A stretch of 64,000 nucleotides of DNA from Succinatimonas sp. UBA7265 (GTDB taxonomy: Bacteria; Pseudomonadota; Gammaproteobacteria; Enterobacterales; Succinivibrionaceae): the NCBI GenBank assembly GCA_002473165.1, contig DKSD01000088.1, forward strand, positions 1-64,000. The letters are read 5' to 3'. Made by a program: the position numbers and the translations under genes. This document shows positions 25,607 to 33,778 of the stretch, piece by piece. Numbering within the stretch: position 1 is the stretch's first letter; every line of letters begins with the position of its first letter. The notes beneath the pieces were generated by a model. That model worked only from the letters and a program-made list of their open reading frames with translations. It was not told the DNA's origin and did no database searches.

Positions 25607-26413
25607 TTAGTGCTGCAGCGCGCCCCATTCCTTTGAGGCGATGGTGATCTCCGTGCCGCTGCGGCGGATCGCCGCCAAAAGCTCCTCATCTGCCGGGTAC
25701 ATGTCCGTGACGAGACGGCTGATGCGGTTCCAGCCTGCATATACGGAGACGGAGTCGCGGCAGATCTTGGAGTGGTCGGCCACGACTATGGTCTTGGAGG
25801 CGCGGGAGACCATGCACAGGTAGGTCTGCGCGATGTCGGCGTCGGCATTGCTCACGCCCTCGGCCGTAAAGCCCGAGCAGCCTAAGATCGCGTAATTGGC
25901 GAACACCCCGTTTAAGTAGTTCACGGTTTCCGCCCCCCACACGCATTTCTCGTCATCGCTGTAGAGCCCCGGCGCCAGGTGCACCTTGAACGTGGGGTTT
26001 TGCGCCAGAGCCGAGGCGATGAGCGGGCTGTCCGTAAAGCAGACGAGCTTCTTTTTCTCGGCGGCCAGGCGCACGGCCGCGTGGAACGTCGTGGAGCCGC
26101 TGCCGATGATCAGCACTTCGCCGTCGTTTATCAGCGTGCACAGCGCCGCGGCGATGTGCTCGCGATCGGCCGCGTACAGGCTGTCGCGCTCGGCGTACTT
26201 GGGCTCAGGCTCCAAAGGCCGCGCCGCGCCGCCGTAAGTGCGGGAGATCAGGCCGCGCTCGTTGAGCTCTGCCAGATCGCGGCGGATGGTTTCCGTGGAG
26301 ACCCCGATGTCCGAGGCCAGTTCCGAGACGCGCAGCGCCGGCATGCCGCGAAGTTTGGCGGTGATCAGATTGTGGCGCTCTGATTTGGTAAGTTTGCCGT
26401 TTTTCCGGCCCAT
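25607..26413 (-). CDS. DeoR-family regulator of the amino-compound uptake cluster
   Basis: A 268-residue DeoR/GlpR-type repressor. The N-terminal helix-turn-helix covers residues 13-70 (RVSELASDIGVSTETIRRDL, then RTYGG). The C-terminal effector domain has the sugar-phosphate-isomerase-like IGSGSTTFHAA and VVADHSKICRDS. Such effectors are usually phosphorylated metabolites. It lies after potABC but has its own TATAAT with a palindromic site between the promoter and the gene. The same site recurs at the other genes of the cluster, so it is the best candidate for the regulator of the 26-41 kb regulon. Confidence 0.85.
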   Translation of the reverse strand: MGRKNGKLTKSERHNLITAKLRGMPALRVSELASDIGVSTETIRRDLAELNERGLISRTYGGAARPLEPEPKYAERDSLYAADREHIAAALCTLINDGEVLIIGSGSTTFHAAVRLAAEKKKLVCFTDSPLIASALAQNPTFKVHLAPGLYSDDEKCVWGAETVNYLNGVFANYAILGCSGFTAEGVSNADADIAQTYLCMVSRASKTIVVADHSKICRDSVSVYAGWNRISRLVTDMYPADEELLAAIRRSGTEITIASKEWGALQH

Positions 26414-26433
26414 GGTCAGGCCTCCTGATTAAA

Positions 26434-26453
26434 TGTTGCAGGTGCCAATTATA
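26434..26453 (-). promoter_or_regulatory. deoR promoter with overlapping operator
   Basis: The minus strand has a consensus TATAAT (plus-strand 26448-26453). The 16-bp site at 26434-26449 (TGTTGCAGGTGCCAAT on the plus strand) overlaps its edge. This geometry suggests autorepression. The site differs at four positions from the perfect copy at 39974. Confidence 0.6.
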
Positions 26454-26512
26454 CTGAGAGTTTTTTGGGGGATCCTTGCCGGCGCTCGTAAAACGCGGCG
26501 CCGGCTCGGAGA

Positions 26513-27325
26513 TCAGCTGTTGCGGGAGCGGGCCTTTCTGATGAAGTAGACCGCGGCGCCGCCTGCGATCATCACGACTGCCGCAGCGAGCGTGCTCATG
26601 GTGCCCAGCGTCGGGACCATGGGGCTGTAGCCTGCGACCATCTTGGAGTACAGCCACTTAGGCACGGTGTTGTCGATGCCGGTCGTGTACAGCGAGAGCG
26701 GGAAGTTGCCCCAGGAGAGCAGGAAGGCAAAGAGCATGCCTGACCACACACCCGGCCAGAGCACCGGCAGCGTCACCATGCGGAAGATCTGGAACCTGCT
26801 GGCGCCAAGATCGCGCGCCGCGTCCTCAAGGGCGGGGTCAAAGCCGTAGACGGCGATCGCGATGACCAGGGTGACGATCGGGGTGATCCACACGAGGTGG
26901 GCAAAGGCCGCGGTCTTCCAGGAAAGCGGCACGCCGATGGAGTTGAACCACAACAGCAGCGCCAGCCCCAGCACCGGCTGCGGGAAGAAGATCGGCAGCA
27001 ATATGGCTTTTTGGAAGAACTTCTTGCCTTTCCAGTCATAGCGGGCGAACGCCAGGGCGCCGCAGAAGGCGATCACCGTGGAGATGATGGTCACGGCGAA
27101 GGCGATCACCAGCGAGTTGCGTACGAGCTCGCCGATCTCCATGGAGTTGAACGTCTTGACCCACCAGTCCATGGACCAGCGCTTGATGGGGAAGCTGAAA
27201 TAACGGCTCTTGGAGAGCGAGGAGAGCGCGTCGCAGATCACCGGCAGGTAGATGAAGATCAGGACGATGACGGTCCAGACCCGGATGAAATCGCGTGCGG
27301 CGCGAGACTGTCTGGTGTTTTCCAT
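26513..27325 (-). CDS. ABC transporter permease, PotC-like
   Basis: A 270-residue inner-membrane permease with six hydrophobic segments. The EAA loop DLGASRFQIFRMVTLPVLWP contacts the ATPase. Length and pattern match PotC/PotI of spermidine and putrescine importers. It starts 13 bp after the PotB-like gene. Transport of polyamine itself is not certain: kinase and PLP-enzyme genes under the same operator suggest an amino alcohol or other amino compound. Confidence 0.85.
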   Translation of the reverse strand: MENTRQSRAARDFIRVWTVIVLIFIYLPVICDALSSLSKSRYFSFPIKRWSMDWWVKTFNSMEIGELVRNSLVIAFAVTIISTVIAFCGALAFARYDWKGKKFFQKAILLPIFFPQPVLGLALLLWFNSIGVPLSWKTAAFAHLVWITPIVTLVIAIAVYGFDPALEDAARDLGASRFQIFRMVTLPVLWPGVWSGMLFAFLLSWGNFPLSLYTTGIDNTVPKWLYSKMVAGYSPMVPTLGTMSTLAAAVVMIAGGAAVYFIRKARSRNS

Positions 27326-27338
27326 GATAATTCCTCCT

Positions 27339-28241
27339 TTACGCGCGGCCTAAGATCTTGTCGAGATCGATCTTGCGGAAGGCGTAGATCGTAAGCGCGC
27401 CGATGATGAAGGTGAGCGTGACGGCGAACGCTGCGCCCATCGGCCAGTTCTGCGAGTAGCTGAAGGCGACGTTGACCTCGTTGGTCACGACCATCACGGA
27501 CTCGCCGCCGACGATCTTCGATTCAGCCACGGCGCCTGCCGAGAGCACGAACGTCAGCAGCATGCCGATGAGCACGCCCGGCATGGCCAAAGGCAGCTCG
27601 ATCTCGCGCCAGGTGCGAAAACGGCTGGCGCCCAAATCGCGCGCGGCCGTGATGAGATCAGGCGGCACGAGCGCCACGCCCAGCACGATCGGGAAGAGCA
27701 TGTAGGGCAGGTAGGTGTACACCATGCCAAAAGCGGTCATGCCCGGAGTGTAGAGCACGTCCGGCCCCTGGCCGTTTAACAGCGCCAGCGTGCCGTCTAA
27801 GATGCCCTTTTTTGTGAAGAAGAGGATCCAGCCGTAGAGGCGGACGTTCTCGGACACGAACATCGGGAACACGGAGAGCACGGAGACGGCCAAAGAGCCC
27901 ATGCGCCCGAAGACGCGCACCATGCCCACGGCCACGGGGTAGCAGATCGGCACAAGGATCGCCGTGGTGAACGCGGCAAGGCCGATTGACCAGGCAAAGG
28001 ACTTCCACACCGAGCCCTCAAAGAGCGCGGCGAAGTTTGCAAGCGAGAAGCTCGTGAAAGCCGTAAAGGATTTAGGCTCGGCCACGGAGAAGCCTGCGAC
28101 CATGGCGAGCGGGGCGATAAAGCCCAGCAGCATCAGGATGTACACCGGCATGGCGCAGCGGCCGCCTTTTGAGGCTATGAGATCCTGGATCCTCGCAATC
28201 AGCGAAGGCTTCGCGATTTTTTCAGCGTTTTTATCGGACAT
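27339..28241 (-). CDS. ABC transporter permease, PotB-like
   Basis: A 300-residue permease. A cytoplasmic N-terminal stretch is followed by six membrane segments, and the EAA motif is DLGASRFRTWREIELPLAMP. It would form the heterodimeric channel with the PotC-like protein. It lies three bases after the ATPase gene, clearly in one operon (ATPase, permease, permease). No substrate-specific residues can be read from a permease sequence. Confidence 0.85.
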   Translation of the reverse strand: MSDKNAEKIAKPSLIARIQDLIASKGGRCAMPVYILMLLGFIAPLAMVAGFSVAEPKSFTAFTSFSLANFAALFEGSVWKSFAWSIGLAAFTTAILVPICYPVAVGMVRVFGRMGSLAVSVLSVFPMFVSENVRLYGWILFFTKKGILDGTLALLNGQGPDVLYTPGMTAFGMVYTYLPYMLFPIVLGVALVPPDLITAARDLGASRFRTWREIELPLAMPGVLIGMLLTFVLSAGAVAESKIVGGESVMVVTNEVNVAFSYSQNWPMGAAFAVTLTFIIGALTIYAFRKIDLDKILGRA

Positions 28242-28244
28242 GGC

Positions 28245-29345
28245 TTACTCCTTGACGAAGATGGCGTCCTGGGCGTTCCAGCCTAACAGCACCTCGGAGG
28301 TGCCGTCGCCGCAGGCCCCGTGCGGCAGCTCCAGCGTGATCTCCTTTTTGCCGGACGTCAAAAGGTACTGCGAGCGCGAGCCCAAAGAGAACGAGTCGCG
28401 CAGCTTGCAGCGGATCACGTTGTCGGCCTCGGAGGGATCCTTGACGACCTTTAAGGATTCAGGGCGCACGATGAGTTTGCCTTCGAGCAGTTCCGGGGTC
28501 GGGGCGATCTTGATCTCCATGCCCGGGAAGTCCGGGCTTTCATAGCCGCCCTGCGGGCGGGCCTTGACCGGGAAGATGTTCGTGTCGCCGATGAACGAGG
28601 CCACAAACGAGCTGTTGGGGTGGCGGTAGATCTCCTCCGGAGTGCCGACCTGCTCGAGCACGCCCGAGCGCAGCACGCCGACGCGGTCTGACATGAACAT
28701 GGCCTCCTCGAGGGAGTGCGTGATGTAGATGAACGTCTTGCCGCTCTTGCGGTGGAGTTCTTTTAACTCGCGCTGCAGCGTCTTGCGCAGCTTGGCGTCT
28801 ATGGCCGACAGCGGCTCGTCGAAGAGCAGGATCTCCGGATCGTAGGCGAAGGCGCGGGCGATGGCGACACGCTGGCGCTCGCCGCCTGAGCACTTCATGA
28901 CGTTCTTGTCGTAGTACTTCTCAGGCAGGGCCACCATGTCCATGAGCTCCTGGGCGCGGTAGACGCGCTTGTCGCGGGGAATGCCCTTGATGCGCATCGG
29001 GAACTCGATGTTCTGGCCGACGGTCATGTGCGGGAACAGCGCGAGGAACTGGAACACCATGCAGGTCGGGCGCTTGTCAGGCGGCAGCGCTGAGATGCTC
29101 TTGCCGCCTAAGACGATGTCGCCGGTCGTCGGCTGATCCATGCCGGCGAGCATCTTGAGGATCGTGGTCTTGCCTGAGCCTGAAGGGCCGACGAGCGTGA
29201 AGAATTCGTTTTTGCGGATCTGCAGGTTTACGTCCTTGATGACAGGCACGCCGTCAAAGGAGCGGCAGACGTGCACCAGATCAAGCAGTGTCGCCCCGGC
29301 CTTGATTTCGGGAACCTGATCTTCCTGGGTCTTTTTATCGGTCAT
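28245..29345 (-). CDS. ABC transporter ATPase, PotA-like
   Basis: A 366-residue ATPase driving the importer. Walker A is LVGPSGSGKTTILK, the Q-loop is MVFQFLALFPHM, and Walker B is EILLFDEPLSAID. The signature is CSGGERQRVAIARA: the usual leucine of LSGGQ is cysteine. A C-terminal TOBE-like regulatory domain covers about the last 100 residues. I start at ATG 29345 (MTDKKTQ) because GGAGG lies at the right distance; a frame to 29384 is open. It is first in the operon and has two candidate operators upstream. Confidence 0.88.
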   Translation of the reverse strand: MTDKKTQEDQVPEIKAGATLLDLVHVCRSFDGVPVIKDVNLQIRKNEFFTLVGPSGSGKTTILKMLAGMDQPTTGDIVLGGKSISALPPDKRPTCMVFQFLALFPHMTVGQNIEFPMRIKGIPRDKRVYRAQELMDMVALPEKYYDKNVMKCSGGERQRVAIARAFAYDPEILLFDEPLSAIDAKLRKTLQRELKELHRKSGKTFIYITHSLEEAMFMSDRVGVLRSGVLEQVGTPEEIYRHPNSSFVASFIGDTNIFPVKARPQGGYESPDFPGMEIKIAPTPELLEGKLIVRPESLKVVKDPSEADNVIRCKLRDSFSLGSRSQYLLTSGKKEITLELPHGACGDGTSEVLLGWNAQDAIFVKE

Positions 29346-29384
29346 TTTTTCCTCCCGCGGATGCAGCCGTTTGCAATACGGCAT

Positions 29385-29638
29385 TTTGCTTATTGGTAAA
29401 GACGGTGTTTTGCTTTACCTTTACCTTAAACCGTAAATGTAAGAGGTACAACATCAGCATTTGAAACCACCACAAAATGCGGCTTTTCGCTTAGAAAATG
29501 TGCAGTGTTTTGGGAAAATCTGCTGAAAAATGTTGTGAGAACTTATTGAATATTAAATAAAAATATTGAAGTTTTGCGGTTTTGTGCTTTGAAAGTGCAA
29601 CATCTGCCCAAAATCGGGGAAAACGTGCGCGATCTCAC
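29385..29638 (-). promoter_or_regulatory. potA upstream region with two operator copies
   Basis: An AT-rich region without a gene. Site 29438-29453 (TGTAAGAGGTACAACA) and site 29587-29602 (CTTTGAAAGTGCAACA) each match TGTTGCAGGTGCAACA at 12 of 16 positions. The first lies about 95 bp before the ATPase start and is followed by ACCACCACAAAATGC, similar to the flank of the copies at the kinase genes. No strong -35/-10 pair stands out. Confidence 0.55.
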
Positions 29639-29665
29639 AAAAAGGCGGCCTTAAGGCCGCCTTTT
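29639..29665. terminator. Terminator after binding-protein gene 1
   Basis: AAAAGGCGGCC-TTAA-GGCCGCCTTTT, a perfect 11-bp stem with T run on either strand. Near-identical hairpins follow the other two binding-protein genes, so the terminator was duplicated with the gene. Confidence 0.85.
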
Positions 29666-29675
29666 CAGAGCGCTT

Positions 29676-30803
29676 TTACCTCAGGCGCTTGGCTTCGACC
29701 ATCAGGGCGTGGGCCTCATCGTAGTCGGGGACGATGTCGTAGGCGCCGCAGCGCGCCATCTCCTCCTCGAGCGTGTCGTACTGGATGATGTTGAGTTCTT
29801 CTTTCGTGAAGAGTTTTAAACACTCGGGATTGCCCATCTGGGTCACCGGGTTGAACGTGCCTTCGGCAAAGGCCACGATGTGGGCGATGTCAGGTTTCTG
29901 CACCCATTTGAGGAAGTCCTGGGCCAAGGGTGAGATCTCAGGGTTGTTGACGACTGACGTGACCTCGACCCACATGAGCGCGCCTTTTTTCGGGGAGATC
30001 GAGTAGATCTGATCGCCGCCGTCGGCGCGGGCGACGGAAGCGGTGTAGGTGCCGCCGGTGACGTAGGCGTAGATATCGCCGTTTACCAGAGCCTGGTTGA
30101 TGGTGGCGACGTCGCCCACGACCTTGGCGTTCTTAAAGAGCACCTTGGCCGTCTCGCTGAACTTCTGCAGTTCCTCGGGCGTGTGCTTGCGGAACGGCTC
30201 GATGCCGGCGATGAGGAAGATGTGGAACACGTTCCAGTCGTCGGACTCGTTGATGCCGTAGTCAAAATCCGGCTTCTTGTCAGGAGACCACAGGTTCCAG
30301 CCCTCGTCCTCGGCCGTGGCCTTGGAGATCTTGTCGGTGTTTACGGTAAAGCTGTAGGGGCCAAAGCGCTGGACCATGCCGATCAGATCTTTGCCGTCGA
30401 GCGAATGGGCCCAGGAGTACGGAGCCTTGAACGCCGGGAGCATCTTGTCAAAATAGGGTTCGAACTCATCCTTGGGCAAAGGCTTTATGAGCCCCTCGGG
30501 GTAGAGCACGCGGCGGGCCCAGGGGTTGTTGAGGTTTATGAGGTCCCAGATCTTCGTCTCGCCGGCGCGGACTTTGTTGACCATGGTCGGATCGTCGGTG
30601 GCGGACTCGGCCTTGACCGCGGCGCCGGTAAGCTTACGGTAAGGATCGAGCACCTGCGCGGAGTTGTAGCCCTCCCAGCACAGGATGTTGAGCTCTTTGT
30701 CGCGCGCGGCGAAGGCTTTTGAGGATAAGGCCAGAGGGCTTGCCGCGGCGGCGGCGCCCAGACCCAGGACTTTAAGCATGGAACGGCGGCTGATATCTTG
30801 CAT
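29676..30803 (-). CDS. Tat-exported ABC substrate-binding protein 1 (PotD/PotF-like)
   Basis: A 375-residue periplasmic binding protein with a twin-arginine signal: SRRSMLKVLGLGAAAAASPL with R6-R7 and a cleavage site near SSKAFA-AR. The mature part opens ELNILCWEGYNSAQVLDPYR, as in PotD/PotF-like proteins. It would deliver substrate to the single PotABC-like importer. Two paralogues at 31.4 and 33.8 kb share most of the sequence. Unlike them, it has no kinase gene on the other side of its promoter. Differences at residues of the ligand cleft could give each copy another specificity. Confidence 0.88.
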   Translation of the reverse strand: MQDISRRSMLKVLGLGAAAAASPLALSSKAFAARDKELNILCWEGYNSAQVLDPYRKLTGAAVKAESATDDPTMVNKVRAGETKIWDLINLNNPWARRVLYPEGLIKPLPKDEFEPYFDKMLPAFKAPYSWAHSLDGKDLIGMVQRFGPYSFTVNTDKISKATAEDEGWNLWSPDKKPDFDYGINESDDWNVFHIFLIAGIEPFRKHTPEELQKFSETAKVLFKNAKVVGDVATINQALVNGDIYAYVTGGTYTASVARADGGDQIYSISPKKGALMWVEVTSVVNNPEISPLAQDFLKWVQKPDIAHIVAFAEGTFNPVTQMGNPECLKLFTKEELNIIQYDTLEEEMARCGAYDIVPDYDEAHALMVEAKRLR

Positions 30804-31322
30804 AACTCAAATCTCCCTAAAGGCGGTAACTGCCAGTGCTTTTATGCCGGAGTTTGTGGGAACTCAGTCATAAAGTGTGGTACTTTTACCATTAAAAACA
30901 GTGCATTGACTGCACACGCTCAAAATACCTCCCGAAAATTGGAGATACAACATAAAATTTGACGCGGATCACAATGGTGAGCCGCGCAAGCCGAATAAAA
31001 CCGGTTCGCTGCAAGAGCCGGGCGATCGCCTTCGCGGGCGCAAAAACGGCCGATCCAAGGGATTGGATCGCACGGCGGCGCCTGATAAAAAAAACTGCGC
31101 TTTTTTTACCTTTGATCTTTTGCAGGGCAGCGGGATCGCCATCGGGGTGCAAGACGGGTAAATATCGATTAACACAATGAATTTCAAATAATTTATGTAT
31201 AGATGGCCGGGAACGGCGCAGTTTTGAAGGAGCAAGAAAAACTGCCAAAAATGCCTGAGGTCTTGCAAAAAAAAGCGGTGATCGCCACAGGCGAGGCTGT
31301 GGAAGATCGGGCAAAAGGAGAG
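30804..31322. promoter_or_regulatory. Upstream region of binding protein 1; degenerate divergent promoter unit
   Basis: No credible gene in about 520 bp. Operator-like sites are 30876-30891 (TGTGGTACTTTTACCA) and 30937-30952 (AATTGGAGATACAACA), placed as in the two complete divergent units. The plus-strand -35 (TTGACT, 30906-30911) survives, but the matching -10 position reads CTCCCG instead of TACTTT. CACAATGG at 30969 occupies the place where the kinase leader would begin. It looks like a copy of the unit that lost its kinase gene. Confidence 0.5.
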
Positions 31323-31350
31323 AAAAAAGCGGCCTGGCGGCCGCTTTTTT
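31323..31350. terminator. Terminator after binding-protein gene 2
   Basis: AAAAAAGCGGCC / GGCCGCTTTTTT, 12-bp arms around a 4-nt loop. It is related in sequence to the terminators at 29.64 and 33.73 kb. Confidence 0.85.
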
Positions 31351-31363
31351 AAGAAGGATGAGA

Positions 31364-32491
31364 TTATCTCTGGCGCTTGGCCTCGACGACGATCGCGTGG
31401 GCTCTGTCGTAGTCAGGGACGATGTCGAGCGCGCGGGCGCGGGCCATCTCCTCGTTGAGCGTCTCCCACTGCAGGCAGTCGAGCTCTTCTTTCGTAAAGA
31501 GCTTTAAGCACTCGGGGTTGCCCATCTGCGCCACCGGGTTGAACGTGCCTTCGGCAAAGGCCACGATGTGGGCGATGTCAGGCTGCTGCACCCACTTTAA
31601 GAAGTCCTCGGCCAGAGGCGAGACCTCGGGGTTGTTGACGACTGAGGTGATCTCAACCCACATAAACCCGTTTTCTTTGGGGGAGATCGAGTAGATCTGA
31701 TCCTCGCCCTCAAAGCGGGCCAGCGATGAGGTGTAGGTGCCGCCTGCAAGCTGCGCGGCGATGTCGCCGTTGACGAGCGCCATGTTAAGCGCGGCCACGT
31801 CGCCGATGACGCGGGCGTATTTGAACACGCGCCTCGCTGTCTTCGTAAAGCGCTCGAACTCCTCGTCCGTGTGCTCTTTGAAAGGATCGATGCCGCAGAT
31901 GGCGAACGTGTCGGCGATGTTCCAGTCATCGTGCTCTAAGATCCCGTACTCAAAATCCGGCTTCTTGTCCTCGGCCCAGAGGTTCCAGCCCTGCTCTTCG
32001 GCCGTCGCCCTTGAGATCTTGTCGGTGTTCACGACGAAGCTGAAAGGGCCAAAGCGCTGCGCCATGCCCAGAAGCTCTTTGCCGTCTGCTGACATGGCCC
32101 AGTGGTAGGGAGGTTTGAACGCAGGCAGCATCTTTTCAAAAAACGGCTCGAACGTCTCTTTGGGCAGCGGCTTGATGAGGTGCTCAGGCCACATCTGGCG
32201 GCGCGCCCAGGCGTTGTTGACGTTTATGAGATCCCACACCTTGTTCTCGCCGGCGCGCAGCTTGTTCACCATGACCGGATCGCTGGTGGCCGATTCGGCT
32301 TTGACTGTGGCGCCGGTGAGTTTGCGGTAAGGATCGAGCACCTGGGCGGAGTTGTAGCCCTCCCAGCACAGAATGTTGAGCTCTTTGTCGCGGGCGGCCA
32401 GAGCCTGTGAAGACAAAGCCAAAGGACTGGCCGCGGCGGCGGCTCCCAGGCCCAGGACTTTAAGCATGGAACGACGGCTGATTTCGGTCAT
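31364..32491 (-). CDS. Tat-exported ABC substrate-binding protein 2 (PotD/PotF-like)
   Basis: A 375-residue paralogue with the signal EISRRSMLKVLGLGAAAAAS (R6-R7) and cleavage near SSQALA-AR. The mature start ELNILCWEGYNSAQVLDPYR is the same as in copy 1. The most divergent stretch is the middle lobe (about residues 185-260), where ligand contacts usually lie. It is divergent from kinase gene 1 across a 184-bp region with two operator sites and a clear promoter. This suggests the binding protein and kinase for one compound are expressed together. Confidence 0.88.
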   Translation of the reverse strand: MTEISRRSMLKVLGLGAAAAASPLALSSQALAARDKELNILCWEGYNSAQVLDPYRKLTGATVKAESATSDPVMVNKLRAGENKVWDLINVNNAWARRQMWPEHLIKPLPKETFEPFFEKMLPAFKPPYHWAMSADGKELLGMAQRFGPFSFVVNTDKISRATAEEQGWNLWAEDKKPDFEYGILEHDDWNIADTFAICGIDPFKEHTDEEFERFTKTARRVFKYARVIGDVAALNMALVNGDIAAQLAGGTYTSSLARFEGEDQIYSISPKENGFMWVEITSVVNNPEVSPLAEDFLKWVQQPDIAHIVAFAEGTFNPVAQMGNPECLKLFTKEELDCLQWETLNEEMARARALDIVPDYDRAHAIVVEAKRQR

Positions 32492-32563
32492 AGCGCATAT
32501 CTCCCTGATTAAACAGCAATTAGAAAGTCATTGCTAAATTTTCGAGCGAATCTGCCACAAAAA

Positions 32564-32640
32564 TGTGGAACTTTCACCAAAAACAACAGTGTATTGACTA
32601 CACACAGTCAAACTACTACTTTGATATGTGAGGTATAACA
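32564..32640. promoter_or_regulatory. Divergent promoter/operator region, binding protein 2 and kinase 1
   Basis: The plus-strand promoter TTGACT (32594-32599) and TACTTT (32617-32622) has a 17-bp spacer and faces the kinase. Operator-like sites flank it: 32564-32579 (TGTGGAACTTTCACCA) and 32625-32640 (TATGTGAGGTATAACA). The second covers the expected transcription start. TTGAC-N8-GTCAA around the -35 is a further inverted repeat conserved in the 35-kb copy. Confidence 0.7.
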
Positions 32641-32675
32641 CAATATTTTGACAGTCACCACAATTGGGAGAGGCT

Positions 32676-33689
32676 ATGAGCAAAGCATATGAGCCGCATA
32701 CCGTGCAGGAACTCAGCGCCATGACAGGCGCGGGGCTGGGAAACTGGGGCCTGGGGCCTGAGGCCTCCGCGCGCCTGATCAGCCTTTCTGAGAACGCAAC
32801 CTTTCTGGCCTCTGATCCGTCATCGGGCAGAGAGATCGTCATCAGGGTGCAGCGCCTCGGGTATTCATCAAAAGAGGCCGTGCTCTCAGAGCTTGCCTGG
32901 GTGAACGCCTTGATAAAAGATCACGCCGCCGACACCGCCGCGCCCGTGAAAGCCGTAAACGGCGATTACCTTGTGGACATGCAGACGAGCGAGGGCGAGA
33001 GTCGCGTTGCCGTGGCCTTTGAGAAATTAAACGGCCGTGAGCCCGATCTCACGCAGAGCGATCTCGCGCACTGGATGCGCGTGCTAGGAAGGATGACCGC
33101 CAGGCTGCACGCTCATGCGCGTGCCTGGCAGCGCCCTGCCTGGTTTACGCGCAGGCGCTGGGACTTTGACGCCATGTTCGGGCCCCAAGCTTACTGGGGC
33201 AGCTGGAGGGAGGCGCAGGGCCTTGATGCACAAGGCGCGGAGATCATGGAAAAAACCTTAGGGATCTGCCGTAAGGCCACGGACGAGTTTGGCTGCGGGA
33301 GTGGAAATTTCGGACTCATCCACGCCGATCTGCGTGTCACGAACATCCTCGCCGACGGCGATCGCCTGCACCTCATAGATTTTGATGACGCCGGCTTTTG
33401 CTGGTACCTCTTTGACTTTGCCGCGGCGCTGTCCTACCTCGAACAGGATCCGCGTTTTCCTGAATTTGCCCGCGCCTGGGTCGAGGGCTACGAGGAAGTG
33501 CGCAAGTTAAGCGCCCGGGAGCGCGCCATGCTGCCGTATTTTTCGATCATGCGCCGCATCGAACTCTCGGCGTGGTGCGGCTCGCACTCCGAGGTGCCTT
33601 TTGCCGCCAGGAACGGGGCGCAGGTGACGTGCGACAGCGTCAGGCTGTGCCGCAGCTTCCTTGAAGGTAAATATCTTGATGGGCTCTGA
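32676..33689 (+). CDS. APH-fold small-molecule kinase 1
   Basis: A 337-residue kinase of the aminoglycoside/choline/hydroxylysine kinase fold. Catalytic loop: LIHADLRVTNIL (H-x-D-x4-N type). Metal-binding motif: LIDFDDAGFCWYLFDFA. An N-terminal nucleotide-binding lobe includes REIVIRVQRLGYSS. It likely phosphorylates a hydroxyl on a small amino compound rather than giving drug resistance, since it is divergent from a binding protein of an importer. ATG 32676 follows GGGAGAGG. In animals a kinase of this type (HYKK) acts before a PLP phospho-lyase, matching the PLP enzyme at 38.5 kb. Confidence 0.78.
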   Translation: MSKAYEPHTVQELSAMTGAGLGNWGLGPEASARLISLSENATFLASDPSSGREIVIRVQRLGYSSKEAVLSELAWVNALIKDHAADTAAPVKAVNGDYLVDMQTSEGESRVAVAFEKLNGREPDLTQSDLAHWMRVLGRMTARLHAHARAWQRPAWFTRRRWDFDAMFGPQAYWGSWREAQGLDAQGAEIMEKTLGICRKATDEFGCGSGNFGLIHADLRVTNILADGDRLHLIDFDDAGFCWYLFDFAAALSYLEQDPRFPEFARAWVEGYEEVRKLSARERAMLPYFSIMRRIELSAWCGSHSEVPFAARNGAQVTCDSVRLCRSFLEGKYLDGL

Positions 33690-33728
33690 ACAGCAGGCCT
33701 GAGGCGGCGCCATGACGCCTCAGGAAGT

Positions 33729-33757
33729 AAAAAAAGGCGGCCTTGCGGCCGCCTTTT
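33729..33757. terminator. Terminator between kinase 1 and binding protein 3
   Basis: AAAAGGCGGCC-TTGC-GGCCGCCTTTT, an 11-bp stem with flanking A and T runs between convergent genes. Same family as the hairpins at 29.64 and 31.32 kb. Confidence 0.87.
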
Positions 33758-33778
33758 ATGGTTTTGCGCGGTTAAAGC

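Noticed and set aside
30892..31314. ORFs on both strands between binding proteins 1 and 2
   Set aside because: Neither resembles the neighbouring kinases, and the minus-strand frame covers both operator-like sites. I treat the segment as regulatory DNA plus debris.
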